Assembly: GCA_037833965.1 (NCBI GenBank)
Contig: AP031357.1
Span: 18,868,001-18,932,000 of the forward strand
Origin: Marchantia polymorpha subsp. ruderalis
Lineage: Eukaryota; Streptophyta; Marchantiopsida; Marchantiales; Marchantiaceae
Direction: 5' to 3'
Length of the DNA: 64,000 nucleotides
A program made the position numbers and the translations under genes. The notes beneath the pieces are model-generated. The model saw only the letters and a list, made by a program, of their open reading frames with translations. It was not told the DNA's origin and ran no database searches. Shown here piece by piece: positions 50,003-63,040 of this stretch. Positions within the stretch are counted from its first letter, which is position 1; each line of letters begins with the position of its first letter.

Positions 50003-53000
50003 ATGCACGCCGCCGTTTCGTGTTGCGGTTTCTCTCATGCGTTGTCTCCCGCAATCCAGGTTCGTTCCTCTCCGCTGCGATCCTCGTGCCAATTCGGATG
50101 GTGGTGTACAGGATTCCCGGAGGTGTAGGTAGATTTCGAACATGGATGACTAGTGATGGGCGGAATTTGCGTGTTGTGTCACATTTGGAGTTGTGTCATG
50201 GCCATGGATGGAGCTCCTGCATTAGGGCTTTCCGTATGTCCTGGTTTTGTCGGATGATCAGTCCACTCGCATTCAGTTCCATTGCAGATTTCCTCTCGCT
50301 TTTTTATCGTTTGGCATTGTGAAATGCCTGATACTCGTGGATGAATCGTTGTTCGTGCTCGACTCTGCGTCCTGTTGTGGTGTATGATGAGCCTGTCATC
50401 TTCCGACCAACGGAATGGAGGAGGATTCGTTGTCCTGCTCTTAGTAAACAGTAGATAACGTATTCGGATGATATGCAAGACTCCCGCAACAATCTCACAT
50501 TTTTCCACGATAGTATTTGCTTGGTCACGCATCTGGCCGAGAGCATTATCACGAAATTAGATTATTTTCTTCTAGAAATCGATTTCCTGCCAAATCCAGC
50601 CTCTTATATGCGACGGCCGAGTCACCATCCGCCATGGCTGAGTTACGAACGCGCAGTACTCAGCAGTAAAACCAAGGGGATTCGCGAACCAAGGGGATCG
50701 AGGGATCGTCGTAAACTCTTGGCTGCGATTTATAACGTGATCATCCCGAATTTTAATGTCAGAATGGCTGGAACGAAGCTGAATCTCCTGTACATATCTG
50801 GAGAACATCCATGGCGTCGATATGCGTTGGCTAGGGTATTATGGTAGAGGATGATAGACCGTTGCAGAAACTGAACCTGGCGGAGATATGGGTCGCCCTC
50901 AAAATTTTTTCACCTCCATCCCATCACTACCTCTTCACACGGTAATGCTGTGATTCTTGTGCTGACTGTGGTGCCGTCATCAAATTCCACCAGCAGGGCC
51001 GAAAGAGGGAGGCGTTGTCGACTGCGAGATGCACGGATTATCAACAGCTGATTCTTAAAAGTGGCCAAGGAAGGTTGTCCGCCTTAGGCCCTTGCGGCTT
51101 CTGCAAGTCCACTTGGACGAAAGGAGGGGTGAGTTCTGATCTTACTCGCGTCGCAATGTGCCCAAAAAGTGCTCTTGAGGTTGATTCAAAACCCTGAGCT
51201 GGTGATGTCTCTCATAAGTGGCAGATTATTGGGCACTGTGGCCACGATTGCGAGATTCTGCACTGTTTATCTGATAGAAAGTTACTGGCTTCCATAAAGG
51301 GTAAAGTTGAGCGAGTTGATTTCATCAGTCTTTGAGTAGCACTGTATTGGTAAGGCGCGATGTGAGCTGTGCCTTTTTAATGTATCCATGAGCATCGAAT
51401 GTGTGAGAGGCTCCTTGAGCGAGCGACGATCGCAGTCGCCTTCCGCGAGTGTCGTGCTACAGGATTAAGGAAGAGATTTGTCTATTGGGTTAGTCTGTCC
51501 CACTTAACATGCCGTATTGAAATGCATCACCCTCGCTTTGTGATTTTGGCAGTCTTCTCAGCTTGCTGTGGAGAAAACAAGGATGCAGGTGCATTCTGTC
51601 CATGCCGCGAGTGTGGAGACTAACGAGCCGCTTGTCCGGAAAGAAGTTGAAGCCTCTGCAGACCGGTTAGGTGTGCTGGATGTGGATCCGGACCTGTCTC
51701 CACATGCTGATCATCTTCGATACAGGTTCAATCAGTACCAAACCAAAAAGGAGCTGATTGAGAAGTACGAAGGAAGTCTCGAGGAATTTTCTGAAGGTTA
51801 GTTCACTACCGAGTTAAATTCAGTGTAGATTACAATTTTCAAGCAGCGCCCCTTATGAGTCCGTGTTGAATCCTTTCTGGCCACTTGACTAACGTGTTTG
51901 AAATATACTCTACACAATGCTTGGGTGAGGGTAGCAGTATAGACTGCCGGCTATATGTTTCATACAGAATTGTGACTTAATGAGCTTGATATATTATATT
52001 TGATGGCGGCATCATGATTCTTCTTCTTAGATTTTTGACATATCGAAAGATCTACGAAGAAATCTTCCGGTTTGTCATTAATCTCAGTTACACGTTTGCT
52101 CTCTCCTGATTATACCGTTGTCTAGAAGTGATTGCTTGAAACCATATTTCTTGTGTTGCGGGATAGAGTTTTGGGTTATGTAAGTGCTGTCTGCAGATAT
52201 AAATCTCGGATGAAACTAACGTAAGTGATATTTGCTGCAGGTTACAAGAAATTTGGTTTCAACCGGCAAGATGGTGTCACAGTTTACCGAGAATGGGTAC
52301 CATCAGCCAAGTAATAATTATTTTCCCTGGACCTGAGATATACCCGGGAAGCATTCGCCTAGTATTGCATGGTGTCCCACTTGTTCCAATTGTGCTTCTC
52401 TTGCCTTACTTTTCAGGACTGCATACCTACTCAGTCAAGGGGCATGAAAAAAATTGAACATACTTAATTTTTTCAGTGAATTAGTTGTTAGTATTTCTTT
52501 GGGGTTCTTCCTTTAGATTGAAATTTTTGTATGCTCATCCGTACAGCATAGAAACGATGTTGCTCATTAATCAATTTCTGACGGATTCAGGGAGGCAATG
52601 CTCGTCGGTGATTTCAACGGGTGGAATGGTGCTGATTACCGGATGGAGAAAAATGAATTTGGAGTCTGGAGCATTAGCCTTCCGGATAGGGATGGAAAGC
52701 CTGCAATTCCCCATGGTTCTAAAGTGAAAATCAGATTAATGAAGAATGATGGTAATTGGGTGGATTGTATCCCAGCATGGATAAAGTGGGCCATTGTGGA
52801 TCACAGCAAGTTTGCCGCCGCGTACGATGGCGTATACTGGGATCCACCTGCATCTGAGAGGTCGGTTTTGGTTAGCTTGTATTTCTCAATCAGTTAGTTA
52901 TCGATGGTGCTTCACCATGTCTTATGCATTTCAACAGATATTGTTACTGGGTTGAGTTGAGTGTTTGAAATTAAGATTTGTTGACTTCGCGTTTGATATG

Positions 53001-56000
53001 CGCAGATACGAGTTTAAGAACCCTCGCCCTCCTCAGCCGACTGCGCCTCGCATCTACGAAGCTCACGTAGGAATGAGCTCTGCGGAGCCACGAGTTGCAT
53101 CTTACAGGGAATTTGCTGACAATGTGCTACCCCGCATCAAGGCCAACCACTACAATACCATTCAATTAATGGCTGTGATGGAACATGCCTATTACGGTTG
53201 CTTCGGGTATCATGTGACCAATTTCTTCGCTGTCAGCAGTCGTTCTGGGACCCCTGACGACCTCAAGTACCTAATTGACAAGGCTCATGGTATGGGAATC
53301 CGTGTTTTGATGGACTGCGTTCACAGTCACGCTAGCACGAATACTTTAGACGGCCTGAACGGTTTTGATCTCGATCCTGGTAAAGGAGGGTCTTATTTCC
53401 ATGACGGTGCCCGAGGTTATCACAGTCTATGGGATAGTCGTCTCTTTAATTATGGCGCGTGGGAAGTGCAACGATTTTTGTTATCAAATTTGCGATGGTG
53501 GTTGGAAGAATATCAGTTTGATGGCTTCCGATTTGACGGTGTCACTTCAATGCTATATCACCACCATGGATTGAACATGGGCTTTTCTGGAAACTATCAC
53601 GAGTATTTTAGTCCTGCCACAGATGTAGAGGCCGGAGTATATCTTATGTTGGCGAACGAGCTCATTCATAAGCTCTTGCCTAGCGCGACTATGATAGCAG
53701 AAGATGTATCTGGCATGCCTACTCTTGGCAGGCCTGTTTCTGAGGGGGGTGTAGGTTTCGACTATCGTTTGGCCATGGCCATACCAGATAAGTGGATCCA
53801 ATACATGAAGGAGAGAAAGGACGAGGATTGGCAAATGGGAGACATAGTTTACACTCTTCTGAATAGGAGGTATACAGAAAGGTGTATCGGCTACGCAGAG
53901 AGTCACGATCAGGTGAGATACCCAATGTCTTCGCTATGTTTGCAAAGAATGTAGTGCATGTCGGCACTAGAGCTTGTGACGAGAACAATAACCAATAGTT
54001 GCGACACGCCTGTGCCGTTTACACATGGGCCCGTCAACACTTCACAGCTTGTAGTTATTATGAGGTTCTATCCTGGAACTCGCGCGTTTCCACCAGGTTT
54101 TGATGATGCGAATGTTTTGAATGGCTTTTTGCTTTGGTATTGAGCTTAATTATTTTGTCTTTTCTTCTTCTTCTTTTAATTATCAGTCCTTAGTGGGAGA
54201 CAAAACGTTCGCCTTTCTACTCATGGACAAGGAGATGTACTTCGGCATGTCAGCTAGCAATCCGTCATCACCTGTTGTCGACCGTGGTATAGCTCTTCAC
54301 AAGGTATGTGTGCATCTGTGGATATCGCAATTTACTTTTTTTGTAACTGCTTTTGTTTTTCAAAATAATTGAGATTTTGCTCGTCTTATCTGATTCCAGT
54401 GCTGTGAGACTGCATAGCGTCCAAATGTGCTAGTTCGCCCTTGTAAAGAATCAACGAATTCCAACCCTAGCAAAGGCAGATCTCACCGTAGAAAAACAAG
54501 CGTCAAAAGAAATTCTCCCAGCAAGTTTTTTCTCCCATTTCTTGCTTTCGTGTTTAGAATATTTTTACCATGATATGTGCCCTTTGTGACGGCTACTGGA
54601 TTCATCGGTTGCAGATGATACATTTTATTACCTTCGCTCTTGGTGGCGAAGGGTATCTTAACTTCATGGGAAATGAGGTATGTTATCAACATAATTGTCC
54701 TTTATCTTCCTTTTTTTCTTCGGTTAACGTTGTTATAGGTGGTTAGTGTGTCGGATCACGCAGCGTGGTGGCTGTCTGATTTTTCTTCGCTTCAACTCTC
54801 TAATTTCAGCTTGTTGCTATTTCAGTTTGGTCACCCAGAGTGGATTGATTTCCCAAGGGAAGGTAACAACTGGAGCTACGATAAATGTAGGAGACGTTGG
54901 GATCTGTGCGATGCCGAACATTTGCGTTACAAGGTAACAACTCAATGTTAGAAGTATAAAGTATCTATAGTTGAGAATGTTCTTTGAGACAGAAGAGTTT
55001 CACAAAATTGTAATGCTGTTAAGGTTTCCGATTGTAGGACGTGAACAGATCTGTGATTTTGAATGTTTAATAAACTTTGCCTCCTTAACAACATATTCTG
55101 TTCTCAGTGGCAAATTGATAAGATGCGAAACCAACCCAAATTGGTTTTGTTGTGTTTCAGTTTTATTATATAGCTCACCAATCTGTGTCTCGCTCACTTT
55201 TCTCAGTACATGAACAACTTCGACCAATTAATGAACGACCTTGATGAAAGGTTTGGCATCCTAAGCAGCAACAAGCAGTACACTTCATGTGTGAACGAGA
55301 TGGACAAGGTAGGCCATATGTTTATCGCGAGTTGCAAGTGGAGTAGATTACTTCGTGTTGATGACAGTTTTTTCCGCTGCACTCTAGTACTTCCTATTCA
55401 TAGTTGCTGATGTCTAATGACTTTGAATGCCTCCGAGCCTGTTAACTAATCAATTAACAAGGTGGTTGTGGTTTGTGTAGATGATCGTCTTTGAGAAAGC
55501 GGACATGGTATTTGTATTCAACTTCCACCCGTTTAAGTCATATGAAGGGTAGGTGACTGGCTCTCAGCTCTCTCAGAGAATCTGTAAGGAAGGATATGTT
55601 GATCACTATATTGGCTAAAAGTAGAATCTGCGGACATGACAACTTTGTGCGTGAGCTGTACTCCTCATATATTTTCCTTGTAATATGAATCAAAGAAATT
55701 GAATTTCGGAAATAAAGAATTTTGATTAAACCGGCATTCATTTTGCAGATATAAAGTCGGCTGCGAGTTGCCTGGAAAGTATCGAGTTGCCTTAGATAGT
55801 GACGTTGCGGAGGCTGGAGGCTTTAGCCGGGTACTTACTTCAAGTGCCATGTCTCTGTTTGAATTGACCGACTGTGAAGTACGCACGAGAGTATATATGT
55901 TTGACCGCCTGGCATAAATTTGCGTAAACAAACAGCAGTCAGATTTAAACCTTGATTTACAAACAGTCTACTGTTGAGCCGTTCTCGACTTTGGCAAGTT

Positions 56001-56652
56001 TCTACGAACTGTTTGACTTCGTGATTCGAATATATCGTTTTGTTAGTATTGATCAGTTGTTGTTTTGTCACTGTTGCAGATTGATCATTCTATAGATCAT
56101 TTCACTTCCCCCGAGGGAACTCCTGGAATTCCATCGACGAACTTCAACAATCGTCCTCATTCATTTATGGTTTTAGCTCCTTGTCGGTCCTGCCAGGTAT
56201 GTAGAACTCAGGACCCTTGATTTGTTTCATCTGGAAGCGATGTTCGGATTGTTTTCAGTTTGCGTGATGCATGATGCGTATGAAATTACTTTCACAGTTC
56301 ACTATTCCAGAGTTAGAATAAACGATTATGGTTTTAAGTTTTAAGTACATGCGTCTTTGTTATGAATGAATAAATTTATTAAATTCTTTTCTAGCGATTA
56401 AGTGCTCTTCACTCTGATGATGTTGGTGTTGTTTGAGCAGGTGTACTATAAAGTACCAGAACCATGAATCTGATATTGCTATTGTATGAGCAGGTGTATT
56501 ATAAAGTACCAGAACCAGATGTAGAGCAATTAGGACAAGCTACTGTAAATGGAGATGCCGAGTTAAGTCGAGATTCTGATAGCGTTCTTAAGGATGTTGG
56601 GGACAGTCTCTTTCTCACTTCTGAAGATGATGCAGAGACCAGTGCTCAATAA
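50003..56652 (+). CDS. SBE: Starch branching enzyme, plastidic (GH13)
   Basis: Fourteen exons with GT-AG introns give about 829 codons: 50003-50059, 50994-51128, 51562-51796, 52241-52310, 52591-52860, 53006-53912, 54187-54303, 54615-54677, 54826-54933, 55207-55308, 55481-55548, 55749-55830, 56080-56196 and 56494-56652. The enzyme cuts alpha-1,4 glucan chains and rejoins them by alpha-1,6 bonds in starch synthesis. Residues 1 to about 70, rich in Ser, Ala, Arg and Cys, suit a plastid transit peptide. A CBM48 domain (about 150-245, with VGDFNGWN) precedes the catalytic barrel. Visible GH13 motifs are DCVHSH (359-364), FRFDGV with nucleophile D433, AEDVSGMP with acid/base E488, and ESHDQ with D557, then [23 protein letters not shown] (in two parts here: [23 protein letters not shown]). 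Sequence and motif order match plant SBE I/II-type enzymes. All catalytic residues are present. The first exon is the least certain. The last exon can start at two acceptors (see 56429-56517). Confidence 0.95.
56429..56517 (+). repeat. Tandem duplication of the last splice acceptor
   Basis: A 36-bp segment spanning the acceptor and the first eight codons of the last exon occurs twice, at 56429-56464 and 56482-56517, with two mismatches and an offset of 53 bp. Both copies have a GAGCAG acceptor followed by codons for VYYKVPEP in the right phase. After the first copy the frame stops at once (TGA 56465-56467), giving a protein of about 785 aa. After the second it continues for 44 more residues to TAA at 56650, giving about 829 aa with an acidic tail. 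Which acceptor is used cannot be told from the sequence. Confidence 0.85.
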
Positions 56653-57950
56653 ATTCCATCTCAAATGGATGGTCTGTATATTTATCATGGGTTGTACAAT
56701 GAATATCGTTTAGGCTTTATTTTTTCCCCCTGCATTTCGGAGGTACCTTACCATTTGCAGGTGTCAGGTTTTCCATGTTTGGCATCAACAAGTCCTGTTA
56801 GTCCTATCATCGAGAAGCGACGTTGCCTTCCGACTCTTAATGTACGGATTGACCGCGACGAAAGCCGGTTGTTGTCAGTGGAGTTAGCTTATATGTAGGT
56901 GAAGATATTTGTGAGCTTGATCGCAAGGTAGCATCTTGTCTAAGAGGAGGTATTTGCAATTCCGTGAAGTGAGGTTTTAGCGCTACGAACGCAAGTAGAC
57001 AAGTAGATAATTCAGGGAAGATATTAGTTTTTGAAGGGAATTTTCAGCATCTTTAGCACCAGGCGCTCGTCCTCCAACAGGGGTAAATTATATGCGTTCC
57101 GTAGAGTGAAGAGGCATTGTTGATAACTCTGATGAGCAGCAGCGAATCAATTTTGTATCACTTTCCTTGTTTAGACTTGCGTAAGCTATTTCGCTAGGAA
57201 TCCAACCATCTTGCAAGTAGTCTTGTCGAAATACGGGACATTTGGGTGAAGCTATCCAAACGAAGAAATTCCACCAGGTTACCGCTGTGATTATTTACGA
57301 GTTATGTTTCTGTGCGTTGATACATTTCCAGGAATGAACCATTTATGGTTTGGTTTAGATTCTCAATTTTCCGAAAACATGTCGATTGATGAGTCTCGTT
57401 GACCCCTAGTCCCTGACGACATTATCAGTCAACGTGAAATGTATCTCGAACGAGAGTGAACCTTCTAAGGAATCGAGTAACTAATCAAGTAGTTGAATGT
57501 AATCTTCATTATATCTCTGCTCGTGACTAGTAAGGGTAAAATGTAAACACCGCAATAAAAGTGTGAGTAGCGTTACAAAGACGGAAAGTTCTGATTTAAT
57601 GTGAGTCACAGGATTTGCAGATGTGGAGGGATGAAACGTGCCGACATCTGAAAAGTGGGACCTTCTAGACCTTCTTGCATGTTACCTTACCAACATTCAC
57701 TCTTTTTGAAGCAGGAGATGATTCAAGTTGTAGAAACTTGCCAGTTTTCTCCGAAAGCATAACCCTGAGTGGCTTGTGATGACTTGACAACATTTTTTCC
57801 TGTGCTAAGTATGCACATGATAAATGTGTGAGAAGAATGTAGTATTTTAAATATAGGGCATTACTAATTACAATATGAGGTTCTGTCGGAGGATGTCTAA
57901 AAGATCAGCCAAGGTAATTGTGCATTGTTGAATTATTCTGGAATGGAACA
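56653..57950 (+). other. 3' flank of the starch branching enzyme gene
   Basis: Probably includes the 3' untranslated region. AATAAA words occur at 56648-56653, overlapping the stop codon, and near 57554. A 77-codon frame at 56665-56898 has no recognisable domain. No further gene is seen. Confidence 0.45.
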
Positions 57951-60908
57951 TATTATTGTATAATTTCATGTCGTGGATTAATAGCTCTGTCAGAAAAAAA
58001 AAAATATTCCATGTATTACATGCCAACTCCATGTGAAGAATTTTTTTACATGCTGTATTTCTGAATAATTTTTTGTTAGAAACAACATCTTGTATATAAT
58101 ATTACGTTCAATTTACGTTGTGTGAAAAAACGTGCATTCTGCTGTTAACTTTTTCAGTTTTACTATTCACAGGAGATTAAAGTCTGAAAGCATCAACTTT
58201 GGTTCAATGAAAGTCCAAACTGTAAAAAGGGGTTTTACCCCTCCTTATTCAAGATTCAATCACCGAATCCAATCACCCCTCCCGACTTGTTTAGATGTAA
58301 AAAGCGTGATTTAGGTTGAGTACTAGATCTTAGTGACATCCATCAAGTTGTTCAGCCTCAAAATGAAACCTAGTTTAAGCCAAAGAGTATCGGAGCTTAA
58401 TGGCGGCAATCAAGTGGTTCAATCTTAACTGGATGTGGAAAATAGATTGAAAATGATATAGAGGATTGGATCTTATGATGCATAAAATATGATTCAAGGC
58501 TCAAGGTTTATCGTATACGAACGGAGCCGACGTAAAATTATGAATATGGGCCAAATCAAAACTTCAAAAATGTTGCTGTCAAATCTTTTTGCGATCAACA
58601 TTTGATGTTTCCATAGATATTATTTTTTAATTTGATAATACATAATTTTGAAGATTTTTTCATGCGGCAATTAATAGATTCTCATGATTTCATCGATTTG
58701 CTGCTCATTGATATAATGTAATTTGAAACTTGACCATTTATATTTTGCTTTGGCAGATGTTATGAATTTAAATTATTCTATTGTTACATCTTTCAACATT
58801 TCAGATTAGCTATATCATTTATGTTATCTTAAGTCATCTTACAGAAATTCATTGTTAGTTATTTTGTAAAGATGTATTTTCTTCAAATGATAAACGTGCC
58901 AATAGCTTTTGAAGTTTTATTCATACTTGGTTGTTTCCAAGTTGTGGTTATGACACTCTATAGAATGCAACTTACAGTATTTATATTAAATTTGTGTAGT
59001 GTGTTGTGGCTCAATTTTCAACTTCGAATCAAGTTAGTTGTTTTGATTTAAAAAAAATCAACATCTTCTTTTCATTGATGGAGGTTTTTGTTATCAATGA
59101 GAGCTCAGTTGACAATTATTCTAAGGCTTTGTGAATTTTTGGCAACTTGTTTGAAGCATTCAAAAAGAATTATTATTTCATGAAATCAAAAATCAGATTT
59201 AAAAAATTTTATAGATCATTTCATGAGATGACAAAGGGGATGAGTGATATCAGCATCTAAGTGCATGTTTTTTGTATTTCTGTGAGATTTTAAAAGTATC
59301 AAAAGCTACTTCTACTTATAACTTGAAATTTTTTGTGGATTGATATTTGTTGGCCATTAAGATAGTTTTGAGTGCGTGATGATGGCTAAAATTTGATATT
59401 TATATTGAAAATTGCAAAATTTCACTTATTGACACAATTTTATAATTTTGCTATAAACATATTATCTCAATAATTTTTTTTAATATAATTTTGAATGATA
59501 CTTTATGTTTTTGTGAAGTTTTAAATTCTTTGAAGTGATAGTTATAGAGTCATACCAAAATTGATACATTGTAATCTACATAACGTTTTAAGTATATTTG
59601 ATGAAATTCAAAGTATAAATTTACCTTTTTACCATACGTTGATACATTGAGTTGATTAATGAACTGATTATCTAGGATTGATAAATTTGAACTATTTTAA
59701 AGTAAAATTGGTAGTTACTTAAAAATAATAATGTATTTGACATTAGTTACAAATGATTTTTATGCATTATTTTGATGTTTTTCACTTTTTTGAGGAATGA
59801 ATTTTCCATTTTAGGATCCAAATTTAATAACCTTGTTGTGTAACCACATATAACTTCTTAAGTAAGTTAAATTTCATCTTCAATGTTTCTTAGTGAAAAA
59901 ATTTCTATGTGGTTTTGAACTCACATAGATTTGAATAATATGAGTATGTGAGAGTGTATTAACTTAATTTTTTCAAATTTTTTTGTTTAACAAATATGTG
60001 TGTATGGTATAGTTTGACAACAAATTTGATTAGATTATCAATTTGTATGTAAAATATTAATTTGAAAAATATTAATTTACATCTGTTGCAAAATTCTGAT
60101 GCCTATGAATGCACAAAAATATAATGACTATTAGAGCATATTCACATATAAGTGAGCAAGTCAATTCTAAATATGACATTCTTTGAATTTGCTCTCTGAA
60201 GTTAAGCTACAACTTAGTACTGTATAATTTACATAGAATTTTGTATCATATTCTATCTAAATCGTATAGGCAATAAAATCTTAAAACTACAATCCACGGA
60301 AAGATTGTGATGTTCACATTTAAATCTGCTCGATCTGATCATGATGCTACTTTAGTTGAATATGAATATTATTTTTTTAAATGTTTTCATAACAGCTAGT
60401 GAAAGCTTTTGATGATACCTTAGAATTCAATTTGTGTAAGAAAATGAATTAATGATAAATAAAGAAATATGTTTGTTTATAAATTTCATGTGAAATAAGT
60501 AAACCACAAATATATTTTTTGTATGCATGTGTATCTCATTGTGCATTGAGACTCATGCACAATGAGTCTTTCATCTTCATCATCTGAATTTTTATTCAAA
60601 TCATAAAATTTCTTTCAAGCAAATATGAAAATTCTCTAATCAAGTAAAGATATGAATAGAGAATATTTAGTTTCTACTTTAGAAGAATACCTGGATACTC
60701 AATGATATTTTCTCAATTTTTATCAAGGTTATAATAAGAGAATGGTAAAATTCTATCCGTGAGTTGTTAAATTCAACTCTTCACAATAATACTCTTTGAT
60801 TTACTTATGTGAGGGAGAAAACCATTAGCTTTTGCATTAAAATGGGAAATAAATCTCGAGTAAATGTCAATTACATGTTAATCCAACATGTTTCAAAGTC
60901 AAGAGAAG
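57951..60908. other. AT-rich block without genes
   Basis: About 3 kb of AT-rich sequence without useful frames. A perfect 12-bp hairpin with an 8-nt loop (arms starting CTCATTGTGCAT) lies at 60535-60566. Confidence 0.6.
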
Positions 60909-61400
60909 AGGTATTTACTTGATGGGACTCCATCGGAATGTAAACTGATTGATGAGATCCATCAAGTTTCGTTTTACCCAATGAGACCCCACCGACAGTA
61001 TATATCACATCTATTGTAGTCTGAACAGAAGGTGGAATGGCATTGTCGTAACACAGTGGAACATGGCCGCAACGCAGTGGAGCTCTGAATGTGAATTTGT
61101 GCTGCTATCGTTATTGAATTTGTTGGAATCGATCGATAAGTCCGTGCAAGAATTCGGAATCTGCACATGAATTGTATGATGCTGCTCTTTTTCGCGAGCA
61201 CTGGACATTGAGGAGCAACATAGATCTGTCGACCGACTTTGTCGTGAAGAACAACACCATAGAATATACACATATTTGTACAAGAACACATTAGAATTCA
61301 CCAACGGTATGTCGTCGCGGAAGTGCCATCGGTAAAACAAAACTTGATGGGTTCCATCAAACAGTTTAGTTTCTAATGAAATTCCATCAAGTAAATACCT
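60909..61400. mobile_element. Inverted-repeat element (MITE-like), about 490 bp
   Basis: The left end at 60909-60983 and the right end at about 61326-61400 are imperfect reverse complements over roughly 75 bp (about four in five bases). Both outer termini read AGGTATTTACTTGATGG. The ends also contain shorter TTGATGG/CCATCAA inverted words. The centre is not coding in any family I recognise. No target-site duplication is clear. It is unrelated in sequence to the element at 24271. Confidence 0.7.
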
Positions 61401-62100
61401 ATAGACAAAGGGAAGAAAAGATGAAAACTCTGTAGATTTTATTCTTTTGTCTTCTGATATCTCTTTGGTCGCGGGAAAAGCTCTGCTTTTGATTGCTACC
61501 TACGTTTCGAGTGCCAAGGAAAGATTAAAAGAGTATTATATTACATTTATCGATTTAGAGATTAGTTCAGAAATTTTTGACGGTCGAATTTAACAATTTG
61601 ATATAATGATCATATAATAAAATGATACCTGATACATTTCTTCATATCTCTATATATATGACATGTTAAAAACGTATGATATATTCCGCTGAAATACTAA
61701 TATTTTTATCTGAACTAAAACAAAAAAGTTAAGTTTTTTTTTTTGATAAAACGATTAACATTAAAATTGGTACACAATGCTTGACTCATAATTGCATTCA
61801 ATTGATATAACCATTTATTGAATTTATTCTTGTAATAATCTAATTTCAATTGTAGCCGTGCAAACATTCACTGTAATCTCCTTTTGATACGGTCACATCA
61901 CCTTCTGTGACGATCTCACTTCCAAATCACAGTACGATTCTTTCTTTTGTTTTTGGAATATCTTCTATTCTCCATTATTTTGGCCAACCCCTCACGTTAC
62001 TTCCACTCTGTCACTCTAAGCAAAGAAGCACTAACGAAATTTCTCCCCTGACTCCGAAGCCTAGCTAAGCGTCGAAAGTCCAATCGCTTTATATAATTTT
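61401..62100. other. Intergenic AT-rich sequence
   Basis: No frame or repeat of note apart from a T-run near 61734-61744. It becomes more balanced toward 61900, where the upstream region of the next gene begins. Confidence 0.5.
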
Positions 62101-63040
62101 CGCTTTATATAATCCGAAGATGCTCATTTTCTGTTGCAGCCAACTTGACTTGGTCAAATGTCACGAATTTCAATTTGTCGTGATTTTTCAGAGAACGGCG
62201 CAGATGAGAATTTCAACATGTCGTGGCCGTCGTACAAGAGACCATCCAGGTCACCAGAGTATGGAGAACGTCCGAGGTGGCGTAGGCGGAGGGTCAGGGA
62301 GCCAGCTAGGACGGCGCATTGTCAATGTCCTCGTCCGTAGAGCTGCTGCAAGCTGCGACTAATTTGCTCTGACCAGTCGCGATCGATCGCGAGTCCTTGC
62401 GGATTTATAGTTGACGCCAGTGCAGGACGAGGAGCAGCGCAGCAGCTTGCACGCAGAGGTGAGCAACTTGCCGGAGTATTTGGAGCCGTGACATTGATTC
62501 CCAGTTCCCGGCAGTGCGATTGCTCTGTTTCTAAACCCAAAATCTTCGAGCGAGAATTTCGACGACAGCGACAGTGGATTGAGAATTCGGTTACTGTCTT
62601 CTGAAAGTGGGTCCTTCGGTTCTGGTGTTTGTGTTTGACACTTCGTAATTTGTGACAGGCTAAATTCAGCTCCGAGCCTATCCGAATAGTGCAATAGCAC
62701 ACAGCAAGGAGAGAAGAAGGTGAGGGAGGAGCAGTTCTGAAGGAAGAGTAAGGACTTTACTTTTTGGGTTCCTTTTCCATGTCCCAGCTACAACACCATC
62801 TGTGAACGAGGAAGTGGGGACGGGCGGACTGATAGAGGAGGTCCAGGAGAGGAGGACAGAGTCACTGGACTTATTTTGAACGGAAGGGGGAAACGTACGA
62901 AATTGAGTCGTGGATTTTTTCATTAGATTGGTTCTGAGAAGGTTTAATTTTCAGCAATCAGCATTTGGGGAAGCCAGCAGTCGGAGTGCTTGGAATTGAA
63001 AGAGCGCGTTGTACAGTGTAGTCTTCGTCGTTTGTGAATT
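62101..63040 (+). promoter_or_regulatory. Probable promoter and leader of the gene at 63041
   Basis: GC-balanced region immediately upstream of the first coding AUG. Frames on both strands (plus 62120-62362, minus 62322-62702) show no known domain and overlap each other. TATATAA words at 62091-62111 are possible core promoter signals, but the distance to the AUG would require a long or spliced leader. Confidence 0.35.

Noticed and set aside
49229-50143. 304-codon frame on the minus strand, and a 193-codon frame at 49473-50054
   Set aside because: Both are low-complexity Ser, Leu, Arg and Pro-rich translations of the purine-biased leader of the branching enzyme gene and overlap each other in different frames.
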